A stretch of 64,000 bases of DNA from Bolinopsis microptera (taxonomy: Eukaryota > Ctenophora > Tentaculata > Lobata > Bolinopsidae): NCBI RefSeq assembly GCF_026151205.1, contig NC_087080.1, positions 2,149,096-2,213,095 of the forward strand. The letters are read 5' to 3'. Below, piece by piece: positions 45,523-58,200 of this stretch. The notes under the pieces are model-generated. The model was not told where the DNA came from, ran no database searches, and was given only the letters and a program-made list of their open reading frames with translations. Both the position numbers and the translations under genes were made by a program. Each line of letters opens with the position of its first letter. Position 1 is the stretch's first letter.

Positions 45523-46700
45523 CTAGCATACAAAAAAGCCAATGAAGTCCTAAATTCAGTTCATCGCTACATGCTTGCCAATCAACTTCACATAAACACT
45601 GGTAAGAGCTGTTACCTTGCAATCCAAGAAAGATAAAGCTACACCTCCTGATCAAAAATCGATATTGTTGGCATGCTTTTTGGAGAGTCGCCATTCTAAT
45701 TCTCTGTACTAGCAGCATGCTACAGAGACACTGGATCTCTCACCAATGGTCACATCACTACACTGCTGTATTTACTGTCCACTCTACCGGTTGCCAGACC
45801 TCTTCTTCTGCCGATCAATGCCATTGTTTATCCTGAGAAGAACTATGTTACAAATCAGCTGCCCTAAATTTGCTAGCCCCCTGACCCCACTTGTAAGTTG
45901 GAGGAATTTTAGGGTCTCTAAGACAATAATATAATAAATGGTGTCTCATGATGTGAAATAAACAATAGCTTTGACTATTTTCATACTCCAGCTGTGACGA
46001 CTATAAGGTGTTTCAAATCATGGTCCCCTTTGTATCTCAAACCAAATTAAATAAGTCACAGCCCTATTTTATTTAAAATAAATAACTTGAACAACTAAAT
46101 TTGTAAAAAAAGTAAAACTTCTTGTCTAAATGAACTATTAGAACCACAAGAAGCTGATCCGCATGTCTCCGCTACTAAAATGAGCCCAATCACTCATCGC
46201 TTAACAGTTTAATCTTCAAAGTGAGTTGTACAATCTAGGTTGTTTTAAGTAGCTGTTGATAGTGTAAAACAGGAGTGACCTGGTCGTTTGCATAACTCCG
46301 ATTTACAAATTGTACCATAATAAAACTAACACTGCCATGGGGTTCAAAAAGGGTCATTGTCTGCCTCCAGCGTAATGGTCCTAAGTCTCTGCCTCATGCG
46401 GTGCCTGTCAGCATCAGCTAACAGAATAGCCCTAACATAACGATCAAGCCCCAAATTAGGTCCCTGTAATGATTTAATATTGTTAAACTAAGCTCAGTTA
46501 ATGTAAGAGCCGCTTTAGAAAGCACTGGAGTTTATCTCCAGGATTAAATTATATCGAGTTATATGATTTAGCTATAAGGCGGTTTATAAATGTTGTACTT
46601 ATTATTATTATTATTAAATAAAGAGATTTGAATATAATATTTGTTTTATTCTGAATATTTGTTTTATTCTGAAATAATTACAGAAGTTTAGGGATGTATG
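45523..46700. other. Intergenic, no gene recognised
   Basis: AT-rich DNA with a short ATT trinucleotide run at 46602-46616 and a duplicated TTTGTTTTATTCTGAA near 46641-46668. No supportable gene. Confidence 0.35.
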
Positions 46701-46935
46701 CAGTGGCGTATAAAAAGCGCCCCCCTGTTGGCGCCCTCTCCCCTTTGGGTGCCCCTCCCTAAAATTGAACAAATTAGGTGATTTTAGAGGATGCGCCGGT
46801 AAAATCTCTAAAAAAGTGTTTATCTAGAGCAAAACGCGCAGTTTTGCTAGTACTTAAGTTAAGTTTTCGAAATTGTCCCACATTCATCATCGTCAATGCA
46901 CAGCGGGGTCAGCGGGGCCCTTCGTTACGCAACTG
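46701..46935. mobile_element. hAT-like MITE, copy 1
   Basis: Ends CAGTGGCGTA and TACGCAACTG. GATGTATG/GATGTATT flanks match at 7 of 8 positions. The interior has GCGCCCCCCTGTTGGCGCC and CTAGAGCAAAACGCGCAG in common with copy 2. Confidence 0.8.
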
Positions 46936-47133
46936 GATGTATTCCTATATTACTTTATCCATTTACCATGGCTGACCTGATGTCATTTTTATGAGAGTCT
47001 CATGTATTATAAGGACAATCTATTAAATTGAACCCATTTATCATCAGAGTTGACAGAGCAGTGGATTCCTCCTGTAGTACTGAACGCCAGTGGTGTGAAG
47101 TTGGTCTTTTCCACATTAAGCACTCAGGGGTAA

Positions 47134-47421
47134 CAGTGGCGTAACGTTGCCTGTTGGCGCCCCCTGCCGAAAAAAGCGCCCCCCTGTTGGCGCCCCCTCC
47201 CCTTTTGGTGCCCCTCCCTAAAATTGAACAAATTAGGTGATTTTAAAGAATACTCCGGTAAAATCTCTAAAAAAGTGTGTATCTAGAGCAAAACGCGCAG
47301 TTTTGCTAGTACTTTAGTTAAGTTTTCGAAATTGTCCCACATTCAAACGACGATTTGGCGCCCCCCTAAGACGGCGCCCCCCTGCACAGCGGGGTCAGCA
47401 GGACCTTTCGTTACGCCACTG
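47134..47421. mobile_element. hAT-like MITE, copy 2
   Basis: Ends CAGTGGCGTAACG and CGTTACGCCACTG, a perfect 13-base inverted repeat. AGGGGTAA/AGGGGTAC flanks match at 7 of 8 positions. It is about 50 bases longer than copy 1, with extra GCGCCCCCCT blocks at both sides. Confidence 0.85.
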
Positions 47422-49195
47422 AGGGGTACCAGTTAAAAGTTCAAGAAACTTCCTACAGATACATACTGTACATACTGTAAACATAGTACTATGAACTATT
47501 ATTAACTATTAACTCTGTCATTATACTCACGTTTTTTCTTTTCTCGTGAGATTGGTACATCTGTGAGATGCTTTTGTCAATGTTGGACTGTGCTTGAAGG
47601 TGAAGTACCCTTACATCTGTGAATGTCCTGTCCAGCGGTGAACAGAACAATCTCACACTGATGTTCAGTCTTGCGCCATCCTATCTATTTGTTTCAATAG
47701 AAAATTTGAATTTGTGGGGAACGAAAGAGGCTAGGCCAAGGCTCTGTTTCAACATTTTTGCGAACAGTGGTTAAGAGTTCTGCGATTATATCTCTGAGTG
47801 AATTGTGTGTTACTGATACGTAGCCTTAATCATTAATAACACTGTTTCCTAACCAATATCTGGGATGAGTATTTTATTGTGTTTCTCTTGCTGGACTATC
47901 TTTGATTAAGTGTTAAGCATTAAAACATTGTTTTAATATTATGGAAATAGCATTTTCATTTAACCTGAGCTATTTAGTTCTCAGAAAAGCAGGTATGGAC
48001 TGGTTTTTTAATCATATTTATATTTCAGTAACTGTTTTATGTTTTAGTAACTTCTACTGTTTATTTTTCAGTAACAATTAAGTTCACATAGCCATGTGTA
48101 TGCGCGTACTGCGGTCGCGCGCTAGTGCGAGCGAGAGAGCTCTGGTTAGAGCAAACAATTGAGTATAATTGTAATATCAAATATCCTACTTGTCATATCA
48201 TACCCGAGTGCGCGATAAAATGAAACGACCGTGGGGGTCACGACGTGATACAATATCCCATGCTATTTTTTTCCAGTAACAATTGAATATAATTGTTCCA
48301 CAAATTCAGCATGCTAAATTAATTCGTTAAATTTTGTTTTCCTTTAGAAATATTTAAATTGTGCCGCGGGTAAGTTGCAGCCAGCAGTAATGAGTAACAT
48401 AATTAAAAATAAATTTCCTTTCATATTTCCGATCAAAATATTTTCGGTTATATTTATTGTCGTGTTGATATTATTTACCTAATCAAATTTATTTTTGTAT
48501 TGTTTTTTAAAGATGATGTTAAGTTTTTAATATGACGTAAAATTATATTTTACATATTATGTGTTATAGCTCGATTGGTATGGCTTATGTTGTATACATA
48601 TATTGTATTGTAATACGGTGTATGACCCGCCGCGCACGAGTGCGCGGCTTCCCCTGTAGCACTTGCCATAGAAGAAAGGCTGCATTATGAAAGCCAAGCT
48701 TCGCATACGAATATATGTAATTCAATTATGCATAATGGCAGGCAAAATGCAGCGATTTCATTGGACGAGAGCAACTGTTGGCGACGTTTGACTACAAATG
48801 GCAGCGTTTGATCGAAAACCTGGTTTCAGCTCCCCCTGTGTACTGCAAGCGAGAGGGCTCTGGTTAGAGCAAGATGTTTACTTATATCTATAACACCAGC
48901 CACCTAACCATGTGCTAGGCTTACCGCTGGGAGGTGGGTGCGCACCACTGCAAGCGCAAGGACTTTGGATAAAGTGATATATTTATTATGATATTATTAT
49001 TCATTGCAATGGCAATAAAATGTTGTCTTCGTTAAATTTTATTTTCTTTAAATAGTGGACCATTTTAGCATTTAGTAAAATATAACTTGCGATTGTAGCC
49101 CTAAGCGTTACTGGGCCGCGCCGCGCATCCAATTATGCTGATAGCAACCACAGCTTCTCTAACCTTCGTTAGATCGGCAAAATGCGCTACTGGGC
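47422..49195. other. Left flank of the 10 kb transposon, no gene recognised
   Basis: No supportable coding frame. GCGAGAGNGCTCTGGTTAGAGCAA-like text (short form AGCTCTGGTTAGAGCAA) occurs near 48137 and 48855, separated by about 0.7 kb, and GCGCACGAGTGCGCGG-like GC-rich palindromes occur near 48630. These look like fragments of other repeats. Confidence 0.4.
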
Positions 49196-49204
49196 CTCGC
49201 GGCC
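49196..49204. repeat. 9-bp target-site duplication, left
   Basis: CTCGCGGCC, identical to 59346-59354. It abuts the left end TAGTGTGGTTGG of the transposon. Confidence 0.9.
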
Positions 49205-50059
49205 TAGTGTGGTTGGTTTTATCCGATTTTTTTAGATTTTTATGGAGGTTGTACCATTGTAAAACTTACATTGTGACAGTATAGATGGCGAAATATTTTT
49301 GAAAATGGTCCTAACACAGCTTTGATCATAACAATAACATTGGGTGAATAGATTGGGTGAACAAACTATGAAGCAGGCAATTATATGTGCTCATCCATCA
49401 TTCTGCATATGTAAGCTCAGTAGTTTAATTGCTGATTCATACTCAATGGTGAATCGATAGAATTCATGTGTCGGAGATCTCGTGAGAACACCTTTTAATA
49501 ATTATAGCCCTCAGGATCGCATTATCCCGATCCGGCCGTAATGTGTATTGAGGTATGCACTAATTGTAGTGGTGAACGGTTGCAGCTCAGGCTATGTTTC
49601 AGTATAACTATATATCAGAGATCGCAGTATATTTACATTCTACTCGGATTGCAGATTGAAATATTTTCCTGTTGGAACCATGACACATGCAGGGGAATAC
49701 CAAAATATTAATTGTAGTTGTACAACTAATAGTAATATGATCAATAATTAATAACGGCAACGCTAATTTGTCCTTATTGGACTTTATTTTTACGGACATA
49801 AGTTAATAGTGGCTGCAAATGCCAAATGCTACAACTACAAGTTAAGCCCTATAAGCGTTCATTTTAATGTCCGTTCATTTTAATTTTAATATCCGTTCGA
49901 ATATTGGCGGACGTTTTAAATTGTAATTAAATAGACCATTGAGCGGTCGCGTTTATTTTAATGTCCGCTCAAAATTATTCCCGTTCACATTATTTCCGGT
50001 TGCAGTACGGGTAAAATAACGTCCGAATAAAGCTATCCGATAAGCTCAGGCAGAGCTTT

Positions 50060-50462
50060 CGGACTGCGTAAAACTAAACAACTTGAAACGTTGAAGAACG
50101 CCGTTAAGACATCTGTTGTTAACTCACCTAAAACACAAACATACGTCATACAGTCCAATGGCGAAGAATTCACAGCCAACTGAGCAAGTCATAAGCTCGG
50201 AAACGCTCAAAAGCGTAGTAAAACGTGTTGTCGAGGAAGAGGACCGCAGTCTAGTCGCAACGTCATTGTATTTGGTCTGTTACAAGGGAGCGAGATATAT
50301 AGAGAACTTATTGACACAGTTAGCGTGATTTTCCAAAACATTGGACAGAAACCGAAGATTGTTGAAGCGTGCAAAATTGCCAGAAAATCTAAGGACAATT
50401 TAGTTACAGCATCATTAATAAATGAGCAATTACGTTATTCGTTTAAGTTATTGCAAAATATT
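50060..50462 (+). pseudogene. ORF1p-derived fragment, first copy in left arm
   Basis: Encodes ETLKSVVKRVVEEEDRS, comparable to ILKNVIKDVVAEGDRSRN of the ORF1-like gene at 11 kb, with a preceding LKNAVKTSVVNSPKTQT part. A 4-base insertion (CTAG in 'CGCAGTCTAGTCGCAAC') and stops break the frame relative to the second copy. Confidence 0.7.
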
Positions 50463-50999
50463 TGATTCCAATAAATAAAATCCGCCTTGTGCCGCGTGCG
50501 CTAATTTACTAATTCTGTACTCGCCTGCGTACACTGTACTGTACAGTGTACAGCAGGAGCAGGCCTGCAGGCATCATGCTACATGCGATTTTACAAATAA
50601 TGTTCGACTTCAATTTAGACTTTCAGTTGTTGTAGTTGTACTGTATACTAATTGTGTCGGTTTATATATTTACCAGGCGGCGCTCAAATTGCATGATCAA
50701 TAACGCTAATTTGTCCTTATTGGACTTTATTTTTACGGACATAAGTTAATAGTTGCAAATGCCAGATGCTACAAGTTAAGCACTAGCGTTCATTTTAATG
50801 TCCGTTTATTTTAATATCCGTTCGAATTTTGGCGGACGTTTTAAATTGTTAGTAAATAGAGCATTGAGCGGTTACGTTTATTTTAATGTCCTCTCAAAAT
50901 TATGGCTACGCCCGTTCACATTATTTCCGGTTGCGGTACGGGTAAAATAACGTCCGAATAAAGCTATCCGATAAACTCAGGCAGAGCTTTCGGACTGTA

Positions 51000-51363
51000 A
51001 AACTGGACAACTTGAAATGTTGAAGAACGCCGTTAAGACATCTGTTATTGACTCACCTAAAACACAAACATACAGTTCAATGGCGAAGAATTCACAGCCA
51101 AAGCTGAGCAAGTCATAAGCTTGGAAACGCTCAAAAGCGTAGTAAAACGTGTTGTTGAGGAAGAGGACCGCAGTCGCAACGTCATTGTATTTGGTCCGTC
51201 ACAAGGGAGCGAGATATATAGAGAACTTATTGACACAGTTAGCGAGATTTTTCAAAACATTGGACAGAAACCGAAGATTGTTGAAGCGTGCAGAATTGCC
51301 ACGAAATCTAAGGACAATTCAGTTACAGCATCATTAATAAGTGAGCTTACGTTATTCGTTTAA
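51000..51363 (+). pseudogene. ORF1p-derived fragment, second copy in left arm
   Basis: Frame 51121-51363 encodes ETLKSVVKRVVEEEDRSRN followed by VIVFGPSQGSE and IFQNIGQKPKIVEACRIA. It aligns along its length with ILKNVIKDVVAEGDRSRN, LMLFGIKEEKGE and LLELGEKPKIEASRIG of the 11-kb ORF1. Upstream text LEMLKNAVKTSVIDSPKTQT matches the coiled-coil end (LDDLKSVVVASVEDTVK) after a stop. The copy runs straight into the TCTG tract. Confidence 0.75.
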
Positions 51364-51640
<277 letters not shown>

Positions 51641-52371
51641 TTCCGAGCGGCTTAATTAAGAAAACGGTAAGAGTTACGGCAGTCTCTATATTTACTAGGC
51701 GTTTTTAATGCTAAATGTGTTTCACTTTCAGTGTTTCATAGGTAATGAAACATATTAACATAATATTAATATTATGAATTGGGTCATGCCATGTGAATTT
51801 TATATGCTAATCTGCATTCATCACGCTTTTTATACTAATAAATTATTCTTATGTAATGAGTAAGCACGAGAATTTACCTATGATACTAATACTAATAATA
51901 ATAATAATTAGAACCCATAGATTTATTTTTTCTGGCATTACCATTTAGTGACAAAATTCGTGCTACCCAGGGTTTGCAGGCCACCTGGCCACCCATGATG
52001 GGGTGTCATAATCATGTATTTGTAACTTGCGGTGGATCGAACAAGTAGCTTCAAAACTATTTGGACTGTAATACTAATATGTAATAGCCCCTAAGCTTAT
52101 TAAACAACATAACTCATGATGCTAATTTGCTCAAAAGACACTTTTAACACATTTCTCAAGGTAACTTCATGATAGCTATTAGAGCCTCAGACGTGTTACC
52201 GAAGCTCTAATGTTCTACAAAAAAATGTATAATCATGTTTTTGGCTAATACTATGACAAAATTAAAAACTACTCTTTTCGTAATTCATTTATTTGCAAAA
52301 CTTTGATTATCAGAACAGTATTTCAATAATGATAGTAATACTATTTTCCAAAAGTGCTTATCTATCAAAAG

Positions 52372-52377
52372 TTTATT
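52372..52377 (-). terminator. Polyadenylation signal of the transposon gene
   Basis: AATAAA on the minus strand, 44 bases after the stop codon at 52421. It lies just outside the inner end of the left arm. Confidence 0.55.
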
Positions 52378-52420
52378 AACATCTACTTTCAGTTTATAGA
52401 TTACACTAATCTTAAGTCTA

Positions 52421-55400
52421 TTAATCGAAATCCTTAAATAATTCCCTGTTAAAGGGCGTATCTTTAACTTTCTTCGACTTTGGAGTCGAGTCTGTATCAG
52501 TTCTGTACCGCTTGTGCGTTACTCTACCCGAAAACTCTTTCCGTGCAGCTCCTATCTGGAGGACACTCATCAATTGAGTGTCTTCAGTCCGTCGTCGTTG
52601 AACAGCGTGGGACACAAGTGCGACAGTGTGCTCCACAGATTGACTATGGCAAGGAATCCTACAAACCAGAGGGGCTTCCCGTATCTTTTCCAGTTCAGCA
52701 CTTGACATTACGGAGAGGAGGGGAGGGCACGTTACTCGCTCCCACTCATTGTCGTACGTCTGGAAGAATATCTTCATTGGAACCGGACCGTTCTCTTTCT
52801 GAATGAAGGGCAAATTAGTTATTTGATCGGTAAATCGTAATAATAATATAACTGAAACAGGGACAGAGTTCGTGGTATATTTGACAGACTAGGTAGACTC
52901 AGCAAATTAGTTAACAAATTCTGCATTCTGCTAGTTCAGTAGAATGAACGCACAGTCTTACTTTTCGTTTGTCAGATTTTGATGCAAAAGCATAATATCG
53001 GCAGACTTACTAAGTCTGCCGATCACTTAACATGGTCACTTAACATGGTAAAGTATCGTCAAATGGTTTGGAAATCAAACCATTGCATAATTACAATATC
53101 ACTATAGTTATACATGCTCTATAAACTCACCTCAACTTTCATTCTGACCATCTCAAAATATGTCGTACATTTGAAGACTATCTTCGGGCACTTGAAATGT
53201 CGGATTCGTCTAGGTCGTCGAACGCCAGACTCTCTTTCAACGTGCTTGTCCCACTCCTCTGAACGACGAATATTCTTTACGATCCCTATTCCTTTCTCTC
53301 GATGGTCTCTGTTGTGATCGCCTGGATAATAAATATGTATATAAAGTTTTTTACAATAGATGTAAAATATTGTTGGTTGGATATTGTGTTAAAGTCAAGT
53401 GATTCTAAGAGCACCTGCACATTTATAATTTATAACCGCAAGAATTCGGACGTAAGCACAGAATACCACTACCAGCTGAATATTCACTGCTCTGATAGTA
53501 ATAGTATCATATTGTTATTTTAAGTGTGCCTAGCTATATTACCCACTTTCCGTATTCATTTTTTGTTGTTGTTATTCTTACCTAGCATGGCGAGTATCAC
53601 ACTCTCGGGATGAGCCATATAGCCGTTCTGTTGTATTGACTCGAATATGACCTTACGCTCTGCTGGTTCGCAGTGTTCTCTTGTGAACCGTATTTGGTCA
53701 AATAGGTGGGCTGGGGCGTCTATTAAGCTGCTCTTCATCTTGATGTTGGCAAACACCTATTGAGATTTAGTCCGATTTAATAGAAATTCTGAGTAACTTT
53801 GGTACTTAAGGGAAACATAGGCTGAACATTCTCTGATTTTCATCAATATTGTAAGAGCATTTAAATTTGAATAAACATTAGCAATCAATTCACAAGTGCC
53901 AGCACTGTAATCTGATTTTTACCTTGTAATAGACATTTACAATAAAGTTGACCATCCTCTCTAAACACTCCGAAATATGGGAGTTGTAGGTAAGATCCCC
54001 CGAAATGTAAAATCGGAGGATTCTGGCCCCAAACGTAATCCACCGAGCAGTGGAGCAGTTTCCTATCGCGTTATACACGAATTCGTCGTGTAAACCAGTC
54101 TCGACAGTGATGCAGTACTTATACATAAGTTTTGCATCATTTGACATCTTACTCAGCGTCTGAAAAAAAACAGATTGTTATTAATTTTAACGTTGCTAGG
54201 TAAGAGCTCTATGATTTTGTCGAACATTATCGCAATGATTGATAAACATGGAACTGCAAAACGGTTCAGTAAGTTATCTTCCCAGCAAATTATAAACGTA
54301 GTTACTATCTAACAATAAGATTATCCATTATTAACCATATCAATTTTAAATTATATATCACCTCTTGGGGCAGTCGAGGAAAACCTTTGCCAATCTTTTT
54401 AAATACTCTAACTGGTTTCAGCCAAAGTTCGTTGGACATAATGAAGGGCCCCATAGGTCCGTCAAAGTCACCAGGTGCTGTAATGATATATAATAATGAT
54501 ATACACGTTATTTTGAGTGTAAGTGTAAGAATTAACGATGATAATATTAATTGTAAAGTGAAATTTATTGGCGTAGTTATCGAGGAAATCCCTGCAATCG
54601 TTATAGTAATAAGGAATGTTTAATACTGTGGAAATTCTGAACTGTTATTTTAAAATACTATAACATATCTTCAAATTTAAAATAAATAACACACCCTTGG
54701 TACTTCCTCCATAGTGAAAGTACAATTTTCTCAAGGGGAGTTCCACTTGGTGTAAGAGGCACAGGGCTCTTTGGAGTGTTCGATGTAGCAGAACCTCAAA
54801 CTCTCGAAAAGCACCTCCCTGAAAATTGTTTATTTTAATATGTTTTAACGAACGAAATGGTTGTCTAATAGTATCCAATGCTCAGCTAAAAGATGAAAAG
54901 TTCCTTATCTGAAATGAAAAATAAGTTATTTACTTACCAGATAGCCAGAATTAACACTAGTGTTGTCTCCACCTATACACAATGTTTTGTCCGTGCTTAT
55001 CCCTCGACTTTCAAAGTAGTTACACAATCCCAGAGCAAGGCCTTTACCTGTGGTATAAAGATTAAGTAATCAACAAAGAATCGGCATAAATGTAACATTG
55101 TAACTGCAGAACCTATTCCGGAAATCTAATGCAACATTAAAATGGAACGAGACATATATAACGTTAGTCGTTAGACCGTTTATTATGTACCAATGATCAA
55201 AATAACATCGCAATGTATAAAAATATATTCATCTAAGTATAATCTTTATCTAGTGCTTACCAGTCGATTGCTCAGGAACAAACATCCCCAAAGGGATCGC
55301 ACCAGGCTGTTCTACCACAGAGTAGTGGCTCCGTTTCCCCACACTATGTCGTATGTGACCTTTTTCATCTTTTTGGCTCATCCTTATATTCTTATCCTCC

Positions 55401-56892
55401 TTTCCGTCAAAGAATATTGCTGCAAAATAGCTGTTTTTAATCTAAAGCGTACTAATTCTAATGGTAAAGTTAATGTCGCTGTTATTTTTAAAATTGGTAA
55501 TATAAACATGTTCAAAAGTTAAAAAATAACCTGGTGAAAACATTATATTATGTACAAACCTAACGGAGAACGAGTAGACAGAGCTTCAAGCCTCTTTTTC
55601 CCATCTCTTCCACGGATGCTTTCGAGTTTTGACCGGGGAACAACATATGGCTGCTGCAGGAGACCACCCTTGTAAAGTTCTTTGCAAAACAATGTTAACG
55701 TGCGTGCATTCGACTCCGTGCCGGCAGAATTTCTTTCCAACTCAGCTGCCATACCATCCAGATTGCAGTTCAGATAAGTGGACACCGTGACTCTCGGAGT
55801 GCTAGCAGAAGAACTGGAAGAGGCTGGTTGATAATCACGATCCTTTTCATCTCTCGGGTCAATGTTAGTGTGTTGGCTTGCCGAGTCCTCGCTTATATAA
55901 GCCTGTCGTTGATATCATAAGTATATTTTGTATTATTATCCGTGATCGGTGATTCAATTAATGGCCGGGCATTTATCTACTATTTAGTGAAAATAAAAGT
56001 TGTGTTATGTGATCTCAAATTGTTCATTGCAAACAATCAATTACAGTGTCGGCTCAGAGATTAAAATTAATAATTTGACAGTCAATGGTATTAATATTAT
56101 TTTAGTTTATAAACTTTTAAAATAAATAAGCTATGTTAAACAAATAATTCTGTATTCGTATTGAAACGTGCTTACTTGCAATGATGCTGATGTAGTAACG
56201 TCACTGAGAACAGGAGTGATGAGATTAACTTGCACAGGGGCTTCAACTTCAAGTTTCTTTTTGGGTAGGACATCAAAAGGTTCATTTAGACTGTCGGTGA
56301 ACTTGTCCATCGTAGACTTTGCCGTATTAACTGAGAGACCTCGAAGTTTTGTATTGATGATTTTGATTTTCCTGTAATAGTTTCAAATTACAAACAGCGT
56401 AACCAATGTGACAAGAAATATAAAGCATAAACACAAAATATTAAGTAGTATATATTATATATAGAACAAATTATGAATATCAGTCACGATTGGCAATTAT
56501 CCACATCGCCCGCATCGGACATGATCGCTAAATGCAAACTGGATAAACAGAAACTGAATAGATATCAACAAATCGGAAAAATCACTCAGATATGAAGTTT
56601 ATGATCGGATAGTATGTATGTATATTGACAACAAATATGAAGCATAAAAATATGCAACTTACCCAGCAATAGTAGGTGAAATTCTACGAACTTCGGACTT
56701 TTCTGTGACATCGTACAAAGAAAGCAGGTCAACAGCAACAGGACGGTAGAAATCAACAATCGAAAGTTTTTTCTTTCTACCAGTGTTGGCTTCTTCGACG
56801 AGAAAGAGTAAATGTGATAAAACATGACGTAGCAGAGTTGGACGGCAAGAGGGATTTAAACGATCTGGTTTAACAAAATCTTCAAGTTTCAT
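52421..56892 (-). CDS. Putative transposase of the 10-kb element, 11 exons, intact
   Basis: Exons in order: 56892-56663, 56371-56176, 55902-55560, 55419-55261, 55047-54938, 54818-54695, 54477-54362, 54159-53923, 53756-53582, 53321-53131, 52798-52421. All introns are GT-AG and every junction keeps frame; 752 aa, no internal stop. Residues 1-200 are variable and Ser-rich. The core has AIFFDGKEDKN (Asp261), LCIGGDNTSVNSG (Asp337), ALCLLHQVELPLRKL (Cys366, His369), GNCSTARWITFGARILRFYI, NGYMAHPESVILAMLG and IPCHSQSVEHTVALVS (Glu683). The order Asp, Asp, C-x2-H, Glu suits an RNase-H-fold transposase of the hAT/MULE type; catalytic roles are inferred. The tail is basic (KRYRTDTDSTPKSKKVK), possibly a nuclear signal. 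I recall similar multicopy uncharacterised proteins from aphids and Hydra, unverified. Confidence 0.88.
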
Positions 56893-56945
56893 GGTGGGCT
56901 CAAAAGTTTATAAAACTGGTGTTATTGATGCAGATGGCGTTGTTT

Positions 56946-56953
56946 TATTTATA
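56946..56953 (-). promoter_or_regulatory. TATA box of the transposon gene
   Basis: TATAAATA on the minus strand, 53 bases before the ATG at 56892. Initiation near 56917 would leave a leader of about 25 bases. It lies in the unique interior, not in the arm. Confidence 0.5.
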
Positions 56954-57546
56954 GTTATATGATTATTGAATATTGAGGCTAATTGTGGGAATTGAGAAGC
57001 ATAGATATTGGGCACATCAAACGATTTTTTTGCAGGGCATTTGAACTTCGGTAACAGTAATTTAGAAGTTACCTTGAACAATGTGTTAAAAGTGTCTATT
57101 GAGTAAATTAACATCATGAGTTATGTCGTTTAATAAGCTTAAGGGCTATTAAAGTCCAAATTGTTACGAAGCTAATTGTTCGATCAACCGCAAGTTACAT
57201 GATTATACCACCCCGTCATGGGTGGGTAGCACTAGCACCAATTTGACACTAAATGGTAATTTCAGAAAAAATAAATCCATGAGTTCTAATTATTATTAAT
57301 AGTAGGTAAATTCTCGTGCTTACTCATTACATAAGAATAATTTATTAGTATAAAAAGCGTGATGAATGCAGATTAGCATATAAAATTCACATGGCATGAC
57401 CCAATTCATAATATTAATATTATGTTAATATGTTTCATTACCTATGAAACACTGAAAGTGAAACACATTTAGCATTAAAAACGCCTAGTAAATATAGAGA
57501 CTGCCGTAACTCTTACCGTTTTCTCAATTAAGCCGCTCGGAAATTA

Positions 57547-57855
<309 letters not shown>

Positions 57856-58200
57856 TTAAACGAATAACGTAAGCTCACTTATTAATGATGCTGTAACTGA
57901 ATTGTCCTTAGATTTCGTGGCAATTCTGCACGCTTCAACAATCTTCGGTTTCTGTCCAATGTTTTGAAAAATCTCGCTAACTGTGTCAATAAGTTCTCTA
58001 TATATCTCGCTCCCTTGTGACGGACCAAATACAATGACGTTGCGACTGCGGTCCTCTTCCTCAACAACACGTTTTACTACGCTTTTGAGCGTTTCCAAGC
58101 TTATGACTTGCTCAGCTTTGGCTGTGAATTCTTCGCCATTGAACTGTATGTTTGTGTTTTAGGTGAGTCAATAACAGATGTCTTAACGGCGTTCTTCAAC
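57856..58200 (-). pseudogene. ORF1p-derived fragment in right arm
   Basis: The minus-strand frame 57856-58098 encodes the same 80 residues as 51121-51363 in the left arm (ETLKSVVKRVVEEEDRSRN onward), with no difference in the predicted peptide. Confidence 0.75.

Noticed and set aside
55193-55522. 109-codon plus-strand frame
   Set aside because: It lies opposite exon 4 of the transposon gene and its introns, and has no domain signal.
52421-56892. First thought that the 11-exon gene was a host Argonaute-like or chromatin gene
   Set aside because: No PAZ/PIWI motifs; its position exactly between inverted arms with a TSD and its D-D-CxxH-E pattern favour a transposase.
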